This document shows positions 25,680 through 33,521 of a stretch of 64,000 nt of DNA, in pieces (the first letter of the stretch is position 1; each line of letters begins with the position of its first letter). The notes under the pieces were generated by a model, which ran no database searches, was not told the origin of the DNA, and saw only the letters and a list, made by a program, of their open reading frames with translations. The position numbers and the translations under genes are program-made. The stretch lies in assembly GCA_937967645.1 (NCBI GenBank), contig CALBTT010000185.1:4935-68934 (forward strand), written 5' to 3'. The stretch comes from an uncultured Zoogloea sp. (lineage in GTDB: Bacteria > Pseudomonadota > Gammaproteobacteria > Burkholderiales > Rhodocyclaceae).

Positions 25680-28034
25680 ATGAAACGACCTATTCGTTCG
25701 GCTGCGGCCAGGCTCCTCTGTCAATTGCTCCTCGTGTTTGCCGGCTATGGCAGTCAGGCTGCCGCGCAGTCCCGCGCCGGTGCTGACGGGGTGGCGGAGC
25801 CTTCGGTCGCTGAAGCGGCAAGTGCCGAAGCGGGGGCGCGTGTCGGTCGGGATAGCGCACAGCCCAACGACCCTCTGCGCATCGATCCGGCCGCCGGTGT
25901 CGTCCTGCCTGTGGGGGAGCCGAAGACCGACGCGGCTTCTGCGGCCCGTGTTCGCCGAACCCAGCCGGCTTTGATCAAGGGTAACGACAAGCCGTTCAAG
26001 GCCCCTGATGTGCGCTCCATCGTCAATGTCGAGGGCGATGGCATTGCCTTGAAGTTCGAACAGGCTCCCGTCACGGAAGTCCTGCATGCCGTGCTGGGAG
26101 ATATCTTCAAGATCGATTATGCGATCGTCCCTCCCTTGAGTGGAGAAATCACGCTGCACACCCAGGGGCCGGTGCCGCGTGACCAGCTTCTCTCCATTCT
26201 CGAGGCTTTGTTGCTTAACAATGGCATTGTCATGGTGCCAGACGTGAACGGTCGGTATCGCATTGGTCGGGCGGACATCCTCAAGACGGCCGTCCCTTTG
26301 CCGCGCAATATGGACACGCGTTCGCCCGGTTATGGCAGCGTGATTATTCCGCTGCAGAACATCGGCGCGGCCGAGATGGCCGACATCCTCAAGCCGGTGG
26401 CGCCGTCGGAGGCTTTTGTCCGCGTAGACCCCCTGCGTAACCTGCTGGTCATGGCGGGCACGCGCAACCAGGTCGAGGGTTGGCTCGAGATCATTGCGGT
26501 TTTCGATGTGGATCTGCTGAAAGGCATGTCGGTCGGGCTGTTCCCGCTGGAGCACAGTTCCGTGAAGGATGTCGAAAGCGCGTTGCGGTCGCTGTTCGCG
26601 TCGTCGGGCGATGCCGGTGGCGGGGGAGGGGCGCGCTCCGCACCGGCCGCGCCTGCGCCGGCCTCCGGCGGAAAAAGCGATGATTTGCCTATAACTGGGG
26701 TCAAACTCCCTGGGCCGCTGGGAGGCCTGTTACGGGTTGTCGCGATCGAGCGCATGAACGCGCTGTTGGTCGTTACGCCCAGAGCGCACTACCTGGAGGA
26801 GGCCCGCAAGCTGATCGAGAAGTTCGACAAGCCCTGGGATACCGATGGCGAGCCGCAGCTCTACGTGTATGCCGTGCAGAACGGATCGGCGCTGCATCTC
26901 GCCAACCTGCTCAACGGTCTGTATGCCCAGAGCACCACCACGTCGGGTACCGGCGCGACGGGTGTGGCGCCTTCCCTGAATACGGCGACCCAGGGCGCTA
27001 ACGCGTTTGGTTCAGCGACTGGCGCCTCGGGAGCGTTCGGGGGTGGGCTCACCGGCGGCTTCAACACGGCAGGAGCGTTGGGGGGCAACCGGACGACTGC
27101 CGCCATGCCTTCGGTGACCCAGGTGTCCCTGGGCAAGGACATTCGCGTGGTGGCGGACAATCACAACAACGCCTTGTTGATCCACGCTCCCCGCAGGGAT
27201 TACAAGCGGATCGAGGCAGCGCTGCGTCAGCTGGATGTGACGCCCAATCAGGTCCTGATCGAGGCCAGCATTGTCGAAGTCACCCTGACTGACGAGACCA
27301 AGTACGGCCTTCAGTGGTACTTCGAAGGTGGCCTTGGCTCCGGCGGCTGGAAAGGGGTGGGGATCCTCGGAAACTCGACCTCGGGTGCCATCAATACGGC
27401 CCAGCAAGGGTTCTCGTACACCATCACCAACCCGGCCGGTGCGGTCCGTGCGGTCCTCAATGCGATGGCGGACAAGCAGCTTGTCAACGTGATCTCGTCG
27501 CCGTCCGTTATGGTGCTGGATAATCAGACGGCAAGCATTCAGGTGGGTGATCAGCAGCCTATCCGCTCTTCCACAACGGTTACGGATGGCGGTGTGAGCA
27601 CCTCTTCGATCCAGTACAAGGATACGGGTGTCCTGCTGTCGGTGACTCCTTCCGTTAACGCCGGCAACCTGATTACCATGCAGGTCAATCAAACGGTGTC
27701 CGATGTTGGTAGCGTTGATTCCGCCACCGGGCAGCGCAGCTTCCTGCAGCGCCAGATCGCCAGTAAGGTTGCTGTGCGCTCCGGCGAGTCCATCGTCCTT
27801 GGGGGCTTGATCCGGGACAACAACGGGCGAGGCAAGCAGGGGATCCCTCTGCTCCAGGATGTGCCTGTACTGGGGGCGCTGTTCGGTACCAGCACCCTGA
27901 ACAAGACCAGGACGGAGCTGTTGGTGATGATCACTCCGCGGGTCATTCGTAACGAGCAGGACGTCCGCGAAGTTGGCAGTGAGCTCAGGTCAAAACTGCC
28001 CTTGCTGCGGCCGCTTCTGGAGAGTCGGCGTTGA
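25680..28034 (+). CDS. gspD: Type II secretion secretin GspD
   Basis: This 784-residue outer-membrane channel has a signal peptide of about 30 residues, a low-complexity region to residue 105, and then the periplasmic N domains (VNVEGDGIALKFEQAPVTEV; GYGSVIIPLQNIGAAEMADI; YVYAVQNGSALHLANLLNGL). The C-terminal secretin domain has VISSPSVMVLDNQTASIQVG, SVNAGNLITMQVNQTVSDVG and VPVLGALFGTSTLNKTRTEL. Gly/Ser/Thr-rich loops interrupt the N2-N3 and N3-secretin junctions (near 316-336 and 420-470). Unlike many operons, gspD is last, not first. No terminator hairpin separates it from the lipoprotein gene 63 bases on. Confidence 0.96.
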   Translation: MKRPIRSAAARLLCQLLLVFAGYGSQAAAQSRAGADGVAEPSVAEAASAEAGARVGRDSAQPNDPLRIDPAAGVVLPVGEPKTDAASAARVRRTQPALIKGNDKPFKAPDVRSIVNVEGDGIALKFEQAPVTEVLHAVLGDIFKIDYAIVPPLSGEITLHTQGPVPRDQLLSILEALLLNNGIVMVPDVNGRYRIGRADILKTAVPLPRNMDTRSPGYGSVIIPLQNIGAAEMADILKPVAPSEAFVRVDPLRNLLVMAGTRNQVEGWLEIIAVFDVDLLKGMSVGLFPLEHSSVKDVESALRSLFASSGDAGGGGGARSAPAAPAPASGGKSDDLPITGVKLPGPLGGLLRVVAIERMNALLVVTPRAHYLEEARKLIEKFDKPWDTDGEPQLYVYAVQNGSALHLANLLNGLYAQSTTTSGTGATGVAPSLNTATQGANAFGSATGASGAFGGGLTGGFNTAGALGGNRTTAAMPSVTQVSLGKDIRVVADNHNNALLIHAPRRDYKRIEAALRQLDVTPNQVLIEASIVEVTLTDETKYGLQWYFEGGLGSGGWKGVGILGNSTSGAINTAQQGFSYTITNPAGAVRAVLNAMADKQLVNVISSPSVMVLDNQTASIQVGDQQPIRSSTTVTDGGVSTSSIQYKDTGVLLSVTPSVNAGNLITMQVNQTVSDVGSVDSATGQRSFLQRQIASKVAVRSGESIVLGGLIRDNNGRGKQGIPLLQDVPVLGALFGTSTLNKTRTELLVMITPRVIRNEQDVREVGSELRSKLPLLRPLLESRR

Positions 28035-28097
28035 TCGTATCGATGCCGCGATGGAGTTCTTGGGTTTTTTCGTGTGTTGTTCGCGTATGAGGTGACG

Positions 28098-28538
28098 ATG
28101 AAAATAAACAAACGGAATATTAGTGAATTGCGCTGGGTTCGCGGGTTTGTCGCATTCGTTGCGGCGAGCTCGGTGGTGCTTCTACAGGGCTGTGCCACGT
28201 TTGGCGACCAGGCCCCGCCGGAGGAGCGGGTCCAGAAGCGGGCCCAGGCCCGCTGGGATGCCCTGGTTGCCGGCCAGGTCGAAAAGGCTTATGGTTTCAA
28301 CACTCCTGGTTACAGGGAGTCCGTGGATCTCGCTACATTCCGGTCGCGCGTCGGCAATCCGCCTGTGAAGCTTAAAGGTGCGAAAGTTGAAGCCGTTAAA
28401 TGTGCAGAGACTAGCTGTGATGTAACCATGCGACTGTACTTTGTGCCGCTGCAGCCTGGTTTTCCGGAACTTGACAATGAACACACCGAGCGTTGGGTGC
28501 TTAGTGATGGGAATTGGTGGCGTTTCGAAAAATTCTAG
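28098..28538 (+). CDS. Small outer-membrane-type lipoprotein, function unknown
   Basis: A 146-residue protein with a lipoprotein signal: basic N-terminus, hydrophobic stretch and lipobox LLQGC with Cys at residue 32. The next residue is Ala, so it should go to the outer membrane. The mature part has RAQARWDALVAGQVEKAYGF followed by a small beta-rich domain with a Cys pair (KCAETSCDV) and ends in GNWWRFEKF, like the small alpha+beta domains of NTF2-type proteins. GAGGTGACG precedes the ATG at 28098, deciding it over 28074. Directly after gspD, it could act as a pilotin or accessory for the secretin; that is inference. Confidence 0.72.
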   Translation: MKINKRNISELRWVRGFVAFVAASSVVLLQGCATFGDQAPPEERVQKRAQARWDALVAGQVEKAYGFNTPGYRESVDLATFRSRVGNPPVKLKGAKVEAVKCAETSCDVTMRLYFVPLQPGFPELDNEHTERWVLSDGNWWRFEKF

Positions 28539-28659
28539 CGTTGTGGCATGAAGGTGTGTATAGTTGGGAGTTAGGCATCTTCGAAGTACTTTGGGTCTGA
28601 AAAGTGTTGTTTTTTTGAGACAGCTTGGTGGTTTCCAGAGGTTTTGGGATGTTCAAAGT

Positions 28660-28680
28660 TGCTAATGTATGTGCTAATGT
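28660..28680 (+). promoter_or_regulatory. Direct repeat in the surface protein leader region
   Basis: TGCTAATGT occurs at 28660-28668 and again at 28672-28680, 12 bases apart start to start, about one helical turn. A further interrupted palindrome, CGTAA-7 bases-TTACG, follows at 28689-28705. They lie in a 204-base AT-rich gap (28539-28742) that must hold the promoter of the surface protein gene; AGGAG at its end is the ribosome site. No convincing -35/-10 pair was found by eye. Confidence 0.4.
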
Positions 28681-28742
28681 CTCACCAGCGTAAGATTTAA
28701 TTACGTTGTGCCAATCCTCAAGCTCTCTTAGGAGTATTTGTA

Positions 28743-30284
28743 ATGAAGAAAAAGCTTCTTGCTATCGGCGTTGCTGCCTCTCTGGGCATTTTTGCTGGCG
28801 CCGCCAGCGCTGCCCCCAGTGTGAATGCTGGTGGTATTGGCCACACCAATATCATCCCCTACTTCAGCACCCAGAACGGTAATGCGACCCTGATCAGCAT
28901 CACCAACACCGACCAGCTCAACGGCAAGGTCGTGAAGGTGCGCTTCCGCGGCGCTGAGTGGTCTGACGACATTTTCGACTTCCAAGTCTTCCTGTCCCCG
29001 GGTGACGTGTTCACCGGTGCCGTGACCAGCGCCAACGGCCTGTCCAAGTTCGCTACCGCCGACAAGAGCTGCACCCTGCCGGCTTCCGTGAACCAGAGCT
29101 TTGTGCCCATCCGTCTGCAAAACACCGCGACTGGCACCCTGGAAGGCTATGTTGAAGTCATCACCATGGCTGATATTCCGGAAGTTATCGCTGCCCCGAA
29201 TGCTGCTAACAACGTGAATGGCAAGAACCCGCTTTTCACCGCGATCAAGCACGTCAATGGCGTTGCGCCTTGCACCTCCAGCACCAGCACCGCTCGTCTG
29301 GAAAACCTGACGGAAGATAACTTCGTGAACGCTGCTGCCGCTGTTCAGGGTAGCTACATGACCGACCCGACTGGTTCGCTGACTTCCTACGCGACCATCA
29401 TCAACGTTCCGGGTTCCAAGGCTTTTGCGAACATTGCGACGGCCGTCAATTACACCCTGCCGCGCAAGGCTTATTTCCGTCAGGCCAACGATGCGGTTAC
29501 CGTGACCGATTCGCTGACCGCTGACCGGATCTTCTTCGCCAAGGCTGTTGCTCCCGCGTCTGGCGGCGCTGCTGTGCCCGCGTACCAGTTCGACCTGCCC
29601 GACCTCTCCACCCCGGTTGAGCTTGCTACCCCGACCGCTTCTGCTCATCGCAATGCGCTGACCGCGCTGCTGCAAAAGAGCTCGGTTGTCGCTGAGTACT
29701 CCACTCTGGATGCTCTGGCCGCTGCCACTGATATCGTCATCAGCCAGCCGACCCGTCGTTACTTCTACAACTACACCCAGAGTGCTACTGGTAGCGTTAC
29801 TCTGGAAGGCGTGAAGTACAAGATTGGTGGCGACGCGGGTTCTCCCTATCAGAGCCTGGTTGATACCACCAACCGTGTGGATCTCGTTGGTTCCGTGGCT
29901 TTCTACGATCGTGAAGAGAACAAGGCCAGTTCCAACATCGTGATCTCCCCGACCCCCCCGGGTGGCGCCCTTTCTCTGAAGGGTGAAGTGTCTGTGATCG
30001 GTATCAACAACGGTGCCGGTGCCACTGGTGCTCTGGGCGCGCTGCTGACCATCAATGACATCACCGCTACCGGTGCTGGTGGCGCGGTGTATGAAGAAGG
30101 TTGGGCGACCATTCCGACCATCGCCGGCTGGACCGCAGTGGGTGTTCCTGCTACCTACGAAAACGGTACTGCTAACGGCAAGCTGCCGGTGATTGGCTTC
30201 ACTGCCAACAACGTGTTCAACGGTGGTGTGGGCGCTGCTGGTACCAACTACGGTACCACCCTGCCGCTGCGCTATCTGCCGTAA
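28743..30284 (+). CDS. Secreted surface protein, S-layer-like, probably highly expressed
   Basis: A 513-residue protein with a clean Sec signal peptide (MKKKLLAIGVAASLGIFAGAASA) and an alanine-, threonine- and asparagine-rich, lysine-poor mature part. It begins NAGGIGHTNIIPYFSTQNGN and ends GTTLPLRYLP. It has only two cysteines (110 and 177), possibly one disulfide, and no membrane span, lipobox or PEP-CTERM anchor. Codon use is narrow and shows preferred codons (ACC, AAC, CTG, GGT, GCT, GAA) unlike its neighbours, a sign of strong expression. The composition resembles S-layer proteins. It has its own leader region and terminator. Place: directly downstream of a type II secretion operon and upstream of a parvulin isomerase, so a cargo role is suspected. 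I recognise no catalytic domain. Confidence 0.7.
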   Translation: MKKKLLAIGVAASLGIFAGAASAAPSVNAGGIGHTNIIPYFSTQNGNATLISITNTDQLNGKVVKVRFRGAEWSDDIFDFQVFLSPGDVFTGAVTSANGLSKFATADKSCTLPASVNQSFVPIRLQNTATGTLEGYVEVITMADIPEVIAAPNAANNVNGKNPLFTAIKHVNGVAPCTSSTSTARLENLTEDNFVNAAAAVQGSYMTDPTGSLTSYATIINVPGSKAFANIATAVNYTLPRKAYFRQANDAVTVTDSLTADRIFFAKAVAPASGGAAVPAYQFDLPDLSTPVELATPTASAHRNALTALLQKSSVVAEYSTLDALAAATDIVISQPTRRYFYNYTQSATGSVTLEGVKYKIGGDAGSPYQSLVDTTNRVDLVGSVAFYDREENKASSNIVISPTPPGGALSLKGEVSVIGINNGAGATGALGALLTINDITATGAGGAVYEEGWATIPTIAGWTAVGVPATYENGTANGKLPVIGFTANNVFNGGVGAAGTNYGTTLPLRYLP

Positions 30285-30302
30285 TGTAGTAGTTAGTAGC
30301 AG

Positions 30303-30320
30303 TTAGCTTTTAAAAGCTAA
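30303..30320. repeat. Perfect 18-base palindrome after the surface protein gene
   Basis: TTAGCTTTTAAAAGCTAA is self-complementary over all 18 bases. It lies between the stop codon and the strong terminator hairpin and could fold in the mRNA as a second hairpin or stabilise the 3' end. Confidence 0.6.
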
Positions 30321-30326
30321 TTGCAA

Positions 30327-30360
30327 GAATAAAGGCGGGCTTGCCCGCCTTTATTCATTT
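30327..30360 (+). terminator. Strong rho-independent terminator of the surface protein gene
   Basis: GAATAAAGGCGGGC (30327-30340) and GCCCGCCTTTATTC (30343-30356) are perfectly complementary over 14 bases, closing to a small loop at CTTG, with the T-rich side CCTTTATTCATTT. The A/T flanks make it efficient on the plus strand and potentially in both directions. Confidence 0.9.
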
Positions 30361-30409
30361 GTAGGTGTTGTAATGGTTTGTTGCAATAATCGGTTTCCGA
30401 AAGACAATC

Positions 30410-31339
30410 ATGCGTTATTTGGCTCTTGGAGTGTCCGTGCTGTTGTTAAACCTGGTACTAGGGATGGGCAGTGTTGTGGCGAATGATGCGCCGGCTAGCC
30501 CTGGTTCCAGTGCCAGTAAGCTAGATGTAGTAGCTTCATATTCAGATGAAGCGATCACGCGCGAAGAGGTTGTCGCTGTCCTGAAGGGGGCGACTGCGGA
30601 GCAGAAGCGCAATCTCGGGGAGTCTGCTAGTGCGGCAGACAGCCTGGTGAAAGAGCTGTTGTTGCGCAGGGTGCTCGCTGCGCAGGCGAGGAAGGAAGGG
30701 CTCGAGCGGGATCCAGCGACTGCTACGAGAATCCTTCTGGCGGGAGAGAGGACGCTTTCTGATTTGTACTTTGAGAAGGTGGAACTGGCCGCTATCGATG
30801 ATAAGAAAGTCGAGCGGTTTGCTCGCGAGGAATACCTGGCCCATCCGGAGCGTTTCCGGAAAGAGGAGTTGCGTGCCCGACATATCCTGGTGCGTGAAGT
30901 CGCTTCGCGAGGTGATGATGCACGCGCCATTGCCGAAGCCCTGCTGGAGCGAGTGAAGGCCGGTGAGGCTTTTGATGAGCTTGCCAGGAAGTACTCGGAT
31001 GATCCGGGGTCGGCTGCCAAGGGCGGGGATCTTGGCTGGCTTCCGAAGGGAAAGACCGTTAAGGAGTTTGAGGAAGCGCTTTTCGCGTTGAAAAAGCCGG
31101 GTGATGTGTCGGGGCTCATATCGACCCAGTTCGGCTACCACATCATCCGCTTGGAGGAAGCCAAGCCTGTGGTGACGCTGCCCTATGAAGAGGTGAAGGC
31201 TCAGCTGATCGAAGGGGTGAAGGCGGATCTGCGCCGCAAGGCACGTGGCGCCATTGTGGACCCCATCATCAAATCGGATGCATTTTCCGTGAATCGGGAT
31301 GCGCTTACCCAAGCCGTGGGTGCCGCAGGGATCAAGTAG
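30410..31339 (+). CDS. Periplasmic parvulin-type peptidyl-prolyl cis-trans isomerase
   Basis: A 309-residue protein with a signal peptide (MRYLALGVSVLLLNLVLGMG, cut near VVA). It has an N-terminal helical SurA/PrsA-like chaperone part and a rotamase domain at about residues 150-255: RARHILVREV, FDELARKYSDDPGSAAKGGD, LGWLPKGKTVKEFEEALFAL and SGLISTQFGYHIIRLEE. These proteins speed proline isomerisation and shield unfolded secreted proteins in the periplasm. It sits just after the surface protein, beyond a strong terminator, in the same orientation, which hints at a dedicated folding helper for that protein; this link is inferred from position only. Confidence 0.9.
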   Translation: MRYLALGVSVLLLNLVLGMGSVVANDAPASPGSSASKLDVVASYSDEAITREEVVAVLKGATAEQKRNLGESASAADSLVKELLLRRVLAAQARKEGLERDPATATRILLAGERTLSDLYFEKVELAAIDDKKVERFAREEYLAHPERFRKEELRARHILVREVASRGDDARAIAEALLERVKAGEAFDELARKYSDDPGSAAKGGDLGWLPKGKTVKEFEEALFALKKPGDVSGLISTQFGYHIIRLEEAKPVVTLPYEEVKAQLIEGVKADLRRKARGAIVDPIIKSDAFSVNRDALTQAVGAAGIK

Positions 31340-31381
31340 TCAGCGCGACGAGCTATGCAACGCTCGGTGAAGGCGGGCTGG

Positions 31382-31403
31382 GGCCGGCATTAATGTGCCG
31401 GCC
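31382..31403 (+). terminator. GC-rich hairpin after the isomerase gene, possible terminator
   Basis: GGCCGGCA (31382-31389) pairs perfectly with TGCCGGCC (31396-31403) around TTAATG, 42 bases after the isomerase stop and before the wzm start. No T run follows, so termination is plausible rather than certain. Confidence 0.4.
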
Positions 31404-31445
31404 GCCTGTCTGAGTGCTTCGCTGCATCTGTTATGAGGTATCGCC

Positions 31446-32228
31446 TTGAGTGAGTTGTGGCGGCAGCGTTGGTTGTTCTTGAATTTCTTCAAGCGTGAAT
31501 TGAAGAGCCGCTATTCCGGTACCCTGGGTGGCGGCTTATGGGCTTTGGGGCAGCCTGTCCTTCTGCTTGCCATTTACAGCTTTGTCTTTCGCAAAGTCTT
31601 CAAGGTAGGCTTTCCTGAACTAGGCGAGCACAGTTTCACGGCCTTCGTGGCCTGTGGTCTGTGGCCGTGGATGGCCTTTCAGGAAGGCATTCAGCGCGGC
31701 ACCCAGGCGGTGGTGGGAAATGCCGGGCTGGTCAAGAAGGTCATGTTTCCCCATGAGTTGCTTGTCTTTGCTTCAGTTGGAGCAACGTTTGCGCTTCATT
31801 TCACGGGTTTCTTCGTGATTCTCGGGGTGCTCGCGCTGCTCGGCGAGCCGTTCTCCTTTGCGGGTGTGATGGTGGTCCTGGGCGCCTGGCTTGTCATGCT
31901 GACACTGGCCTGTGGCGTGACCTTGCTGACCTCCGCCGCCCAGGTGTTCCTGAAGGACGTGGACCAGCTGCTGGGTCCGATCCTGATGATCATGTTCTAT
32001 ATCACGCCGGTTCTCTATCCGATCAGTCAGGTGCCGGAGTCGGTGCGGGGCCCGATGGCCCTGAATCCTCTGGTACATGTGATCGGGCCCATTCGTTCTT
32101 CCTTGATGCAGGGGGTTGCCAGCGGTCTCGGTGAGCTGGCAGGCCTCTTTGGCGTTGCGATAGTCCTCGTCGTCGTGGCGCGTGGGCTCTTCGTGCGCTT
32201 GTCTGGCTATTTTGAGGACTTCATCTGA
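31446..32228 (+). CDS. wzm: ABC-2 type polysaccharide export permease Wzm
   Basis: A 260-residue inner-membrane protein with about six hydrophobic segments and the family signatures FFKRELKSRYSGTLGGGLWA near the N-terminus and VFLKDVDQLLGPILMIMFYI, then PVLYPISQVPE. With Wzt it moves completed undecaprenyl-linked polysaccharide across the inner membrane. The start is TTG at 31446, preceded by GAGGTATC; the stop shares a base with the wzt ATG. The presence of this transporter defines the locus as ABC-exporter dependent (O-antigen or capsule), not Wzx/Wzy dependent. Confidence 0.92.
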   Translation: MSELWRQRWLFLNFFKRELKSRYSGTLGGGLWALGQPVLLLAIYSFVFRKVFKVGFPELGEHSFTAFVACGLWPWMAFQEGIQRGTQAVVGNAGLVKKVMFPHELLVFASVGATFALHFTGFFVILGVLALLGEPFSFAGVMVVLGAWLVMLTLACGVTLLTSAAQVFLKDVDQLLGPILMIMFYITPVLYPISQVPESVRGPMALNPLVHVIGPIRSSLMQGVASGLGELAGLFGVAIVLVVVARGLFVRLSGYFEDFI

Positions 32229-33427
32229 TGTCGGCGATGAACGATGGCCAGGTCCTCATTGCTCTGCGGGATGTGGGTAAGGCTTACCCGATCGCCAATA
32301 CCGCAGCGAGTCGGGTCAAGACCCTGGCAGCCTTGCTGATGCGACGTGGCTTTCCTGAGTCGTTTCACGCCTTGTCGGGGATCGATCTGGAGGTCAGACA
32401 GGGAGAGTCGCTGGGTTTGATCGGGGTGAACGGCGCGGGCAAGTCCACCCTGCTGAAGATCATCGCGGGCGTGGTCCGGCCCAGTTCAGGGCAGATTGGC
32501 ATTCACGGCCGCATCAGTGCCTTGCTCGAACTGGGGGCTGGCTTTCACCCCGAGTACACCGGGCGCCAGAATGTATTTCTGGCCACATCGCTGATGGGAT
32601 TAAGCGAACGCGAGACCCGAGCTTGCCTGGACGCCATTCTGGCATTTGCTGATATCGGAGAGCACATCGATCAGCCCATCAAGCACTATTCCTCGGGAAT
32701 GGTGGTGCGTCTGGGTTTTGCTGTTGCAACTGCGGTTCGCCCGGACATTCTGATCACTGACGAAGTTTTGGCTGTGGGGGATGAGTCCTTCCAGCGCAAG
32801 TGTATTGCCTGGATGGAGAATTATCTTTCCGACGGGGGGACGTTGCTGTTATGTGCACACAGCATGTTCCACATTCAGAAGCTTTGCCAGAAGGCGGCCT
32901 GGATTCACGATGGAAAATTGAAATCCTACGGCGACTCTCATCGGGTGACCCGCGAATACCTTGCCTGGCATGATGCGAGGAATGCACCCAAGGCGCAGGA
33001 CCATGCGCAGGCGGTTAAGAGCGGTAATTACGCCTTGGTGTCCATGACGTTGAATGGCCAGCCGAGCCATGAAGGGGCGGTTTTGTCCATGGGGGACAAT
33101 TTACGCGTCGGCGGCAGGGTTTTTTCACCCGATGGACGTACGCCAACGGTGATCATGGGGTTCGTGAGGAAAGATGGCATGCCGATTTATGGCGTGTCGT
33201 CCGAAATGGATGGTTATGAGCTGTGCCGCCGGACGGCAAATGAGTTCGAGTTCGAGTTCGAACTCCCAGAACTCTCCTTGCTTCCGGGAGAGTACACGGT
33301 GAAGGGACACGCCCTTGATCCTGAGGGGTATCGCTTGTTCGATGAGCTGACCAGTGATCTGACCGTGGTCGGGGAATGCCGCGAGCTCGGAGTATGCCGA
33401 CTGCCTCATCGATGGAATATCGTTTGA
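32228..33427 (+). CDS. wzt: ABC polysaccharide export ATPase Wzt with C-terminal carbohydrate-binding domain
   Basis: A 399-residue protein. The ATPase domain (about 1-245) has Walker A GVNGAGKST at 66-74, the signature KHYSSGMVVRLGFA, and Walker B ILITDEVLAVGDE; the insert ISALLELGAGFHPEYTGRQN is typical of polysaccharide and teichoic acid exporters. A C-terminal beta-sandwich (about 258-399; GNYALVSMTLNGQ, LPGEYTVKGHALDPEGYRLF) is the Wzt_C type, which in E. coli O9a and Klebsiella binds the modified non-reducing end of the finished chain before export. That points to a chain capped by a terminal residue. Confidence 0.94.
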   Translation: MSAMNDGQVLIALRDVGKAYPIANTAASRVKTLAALLMRRGFPESFHALSGIDLEVRQGESLGLIGVNGAGKSTLLKIIAGVVRPSSGQIGIHGRISALLELGAGFHPEYTGRQNVFLATSLMGLSERETRACLDAILAFADIGEHIDQPIKHYSSGMVVRLGFAVATAVRPDILITDEVLAVGDESFQRKCIAWMENYLSDGGTLLLCAHSMFHIQKLCQKAAWIHDGKLKSYGDSHRVTREYLAWHDARNAPKAQDHAQAVKSGNYALVSMTLNGQPSHEGAVLSMGDNLRVGGRVFSPDGRTPTVIMGFVRKDGMPIYGVSSEMDGYELCRRTANEFEFEFELPELSLLPGEYTVKGHALDPEGYRLFDELTSDLTVVGECRELGVCRLPHRWNIV

Positions 33428-33521
33428 ACTGGGTCTTTTCTCTCGGGGCTGTCGGTCGCCTCGCCGAGCAGAGGCTGTCAGCGCCCGCAGGGCCATGTGA
33501 AGCACTCTGGAATCGAATTTC

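Noticed and set aside
26620..27110. Gly/Ser/Ala/Thr-rich stretches in gspD considered as insertions or a recombination scar
   Set aside because: Such flexible loops between secretin N domains are common and the frame is intact.
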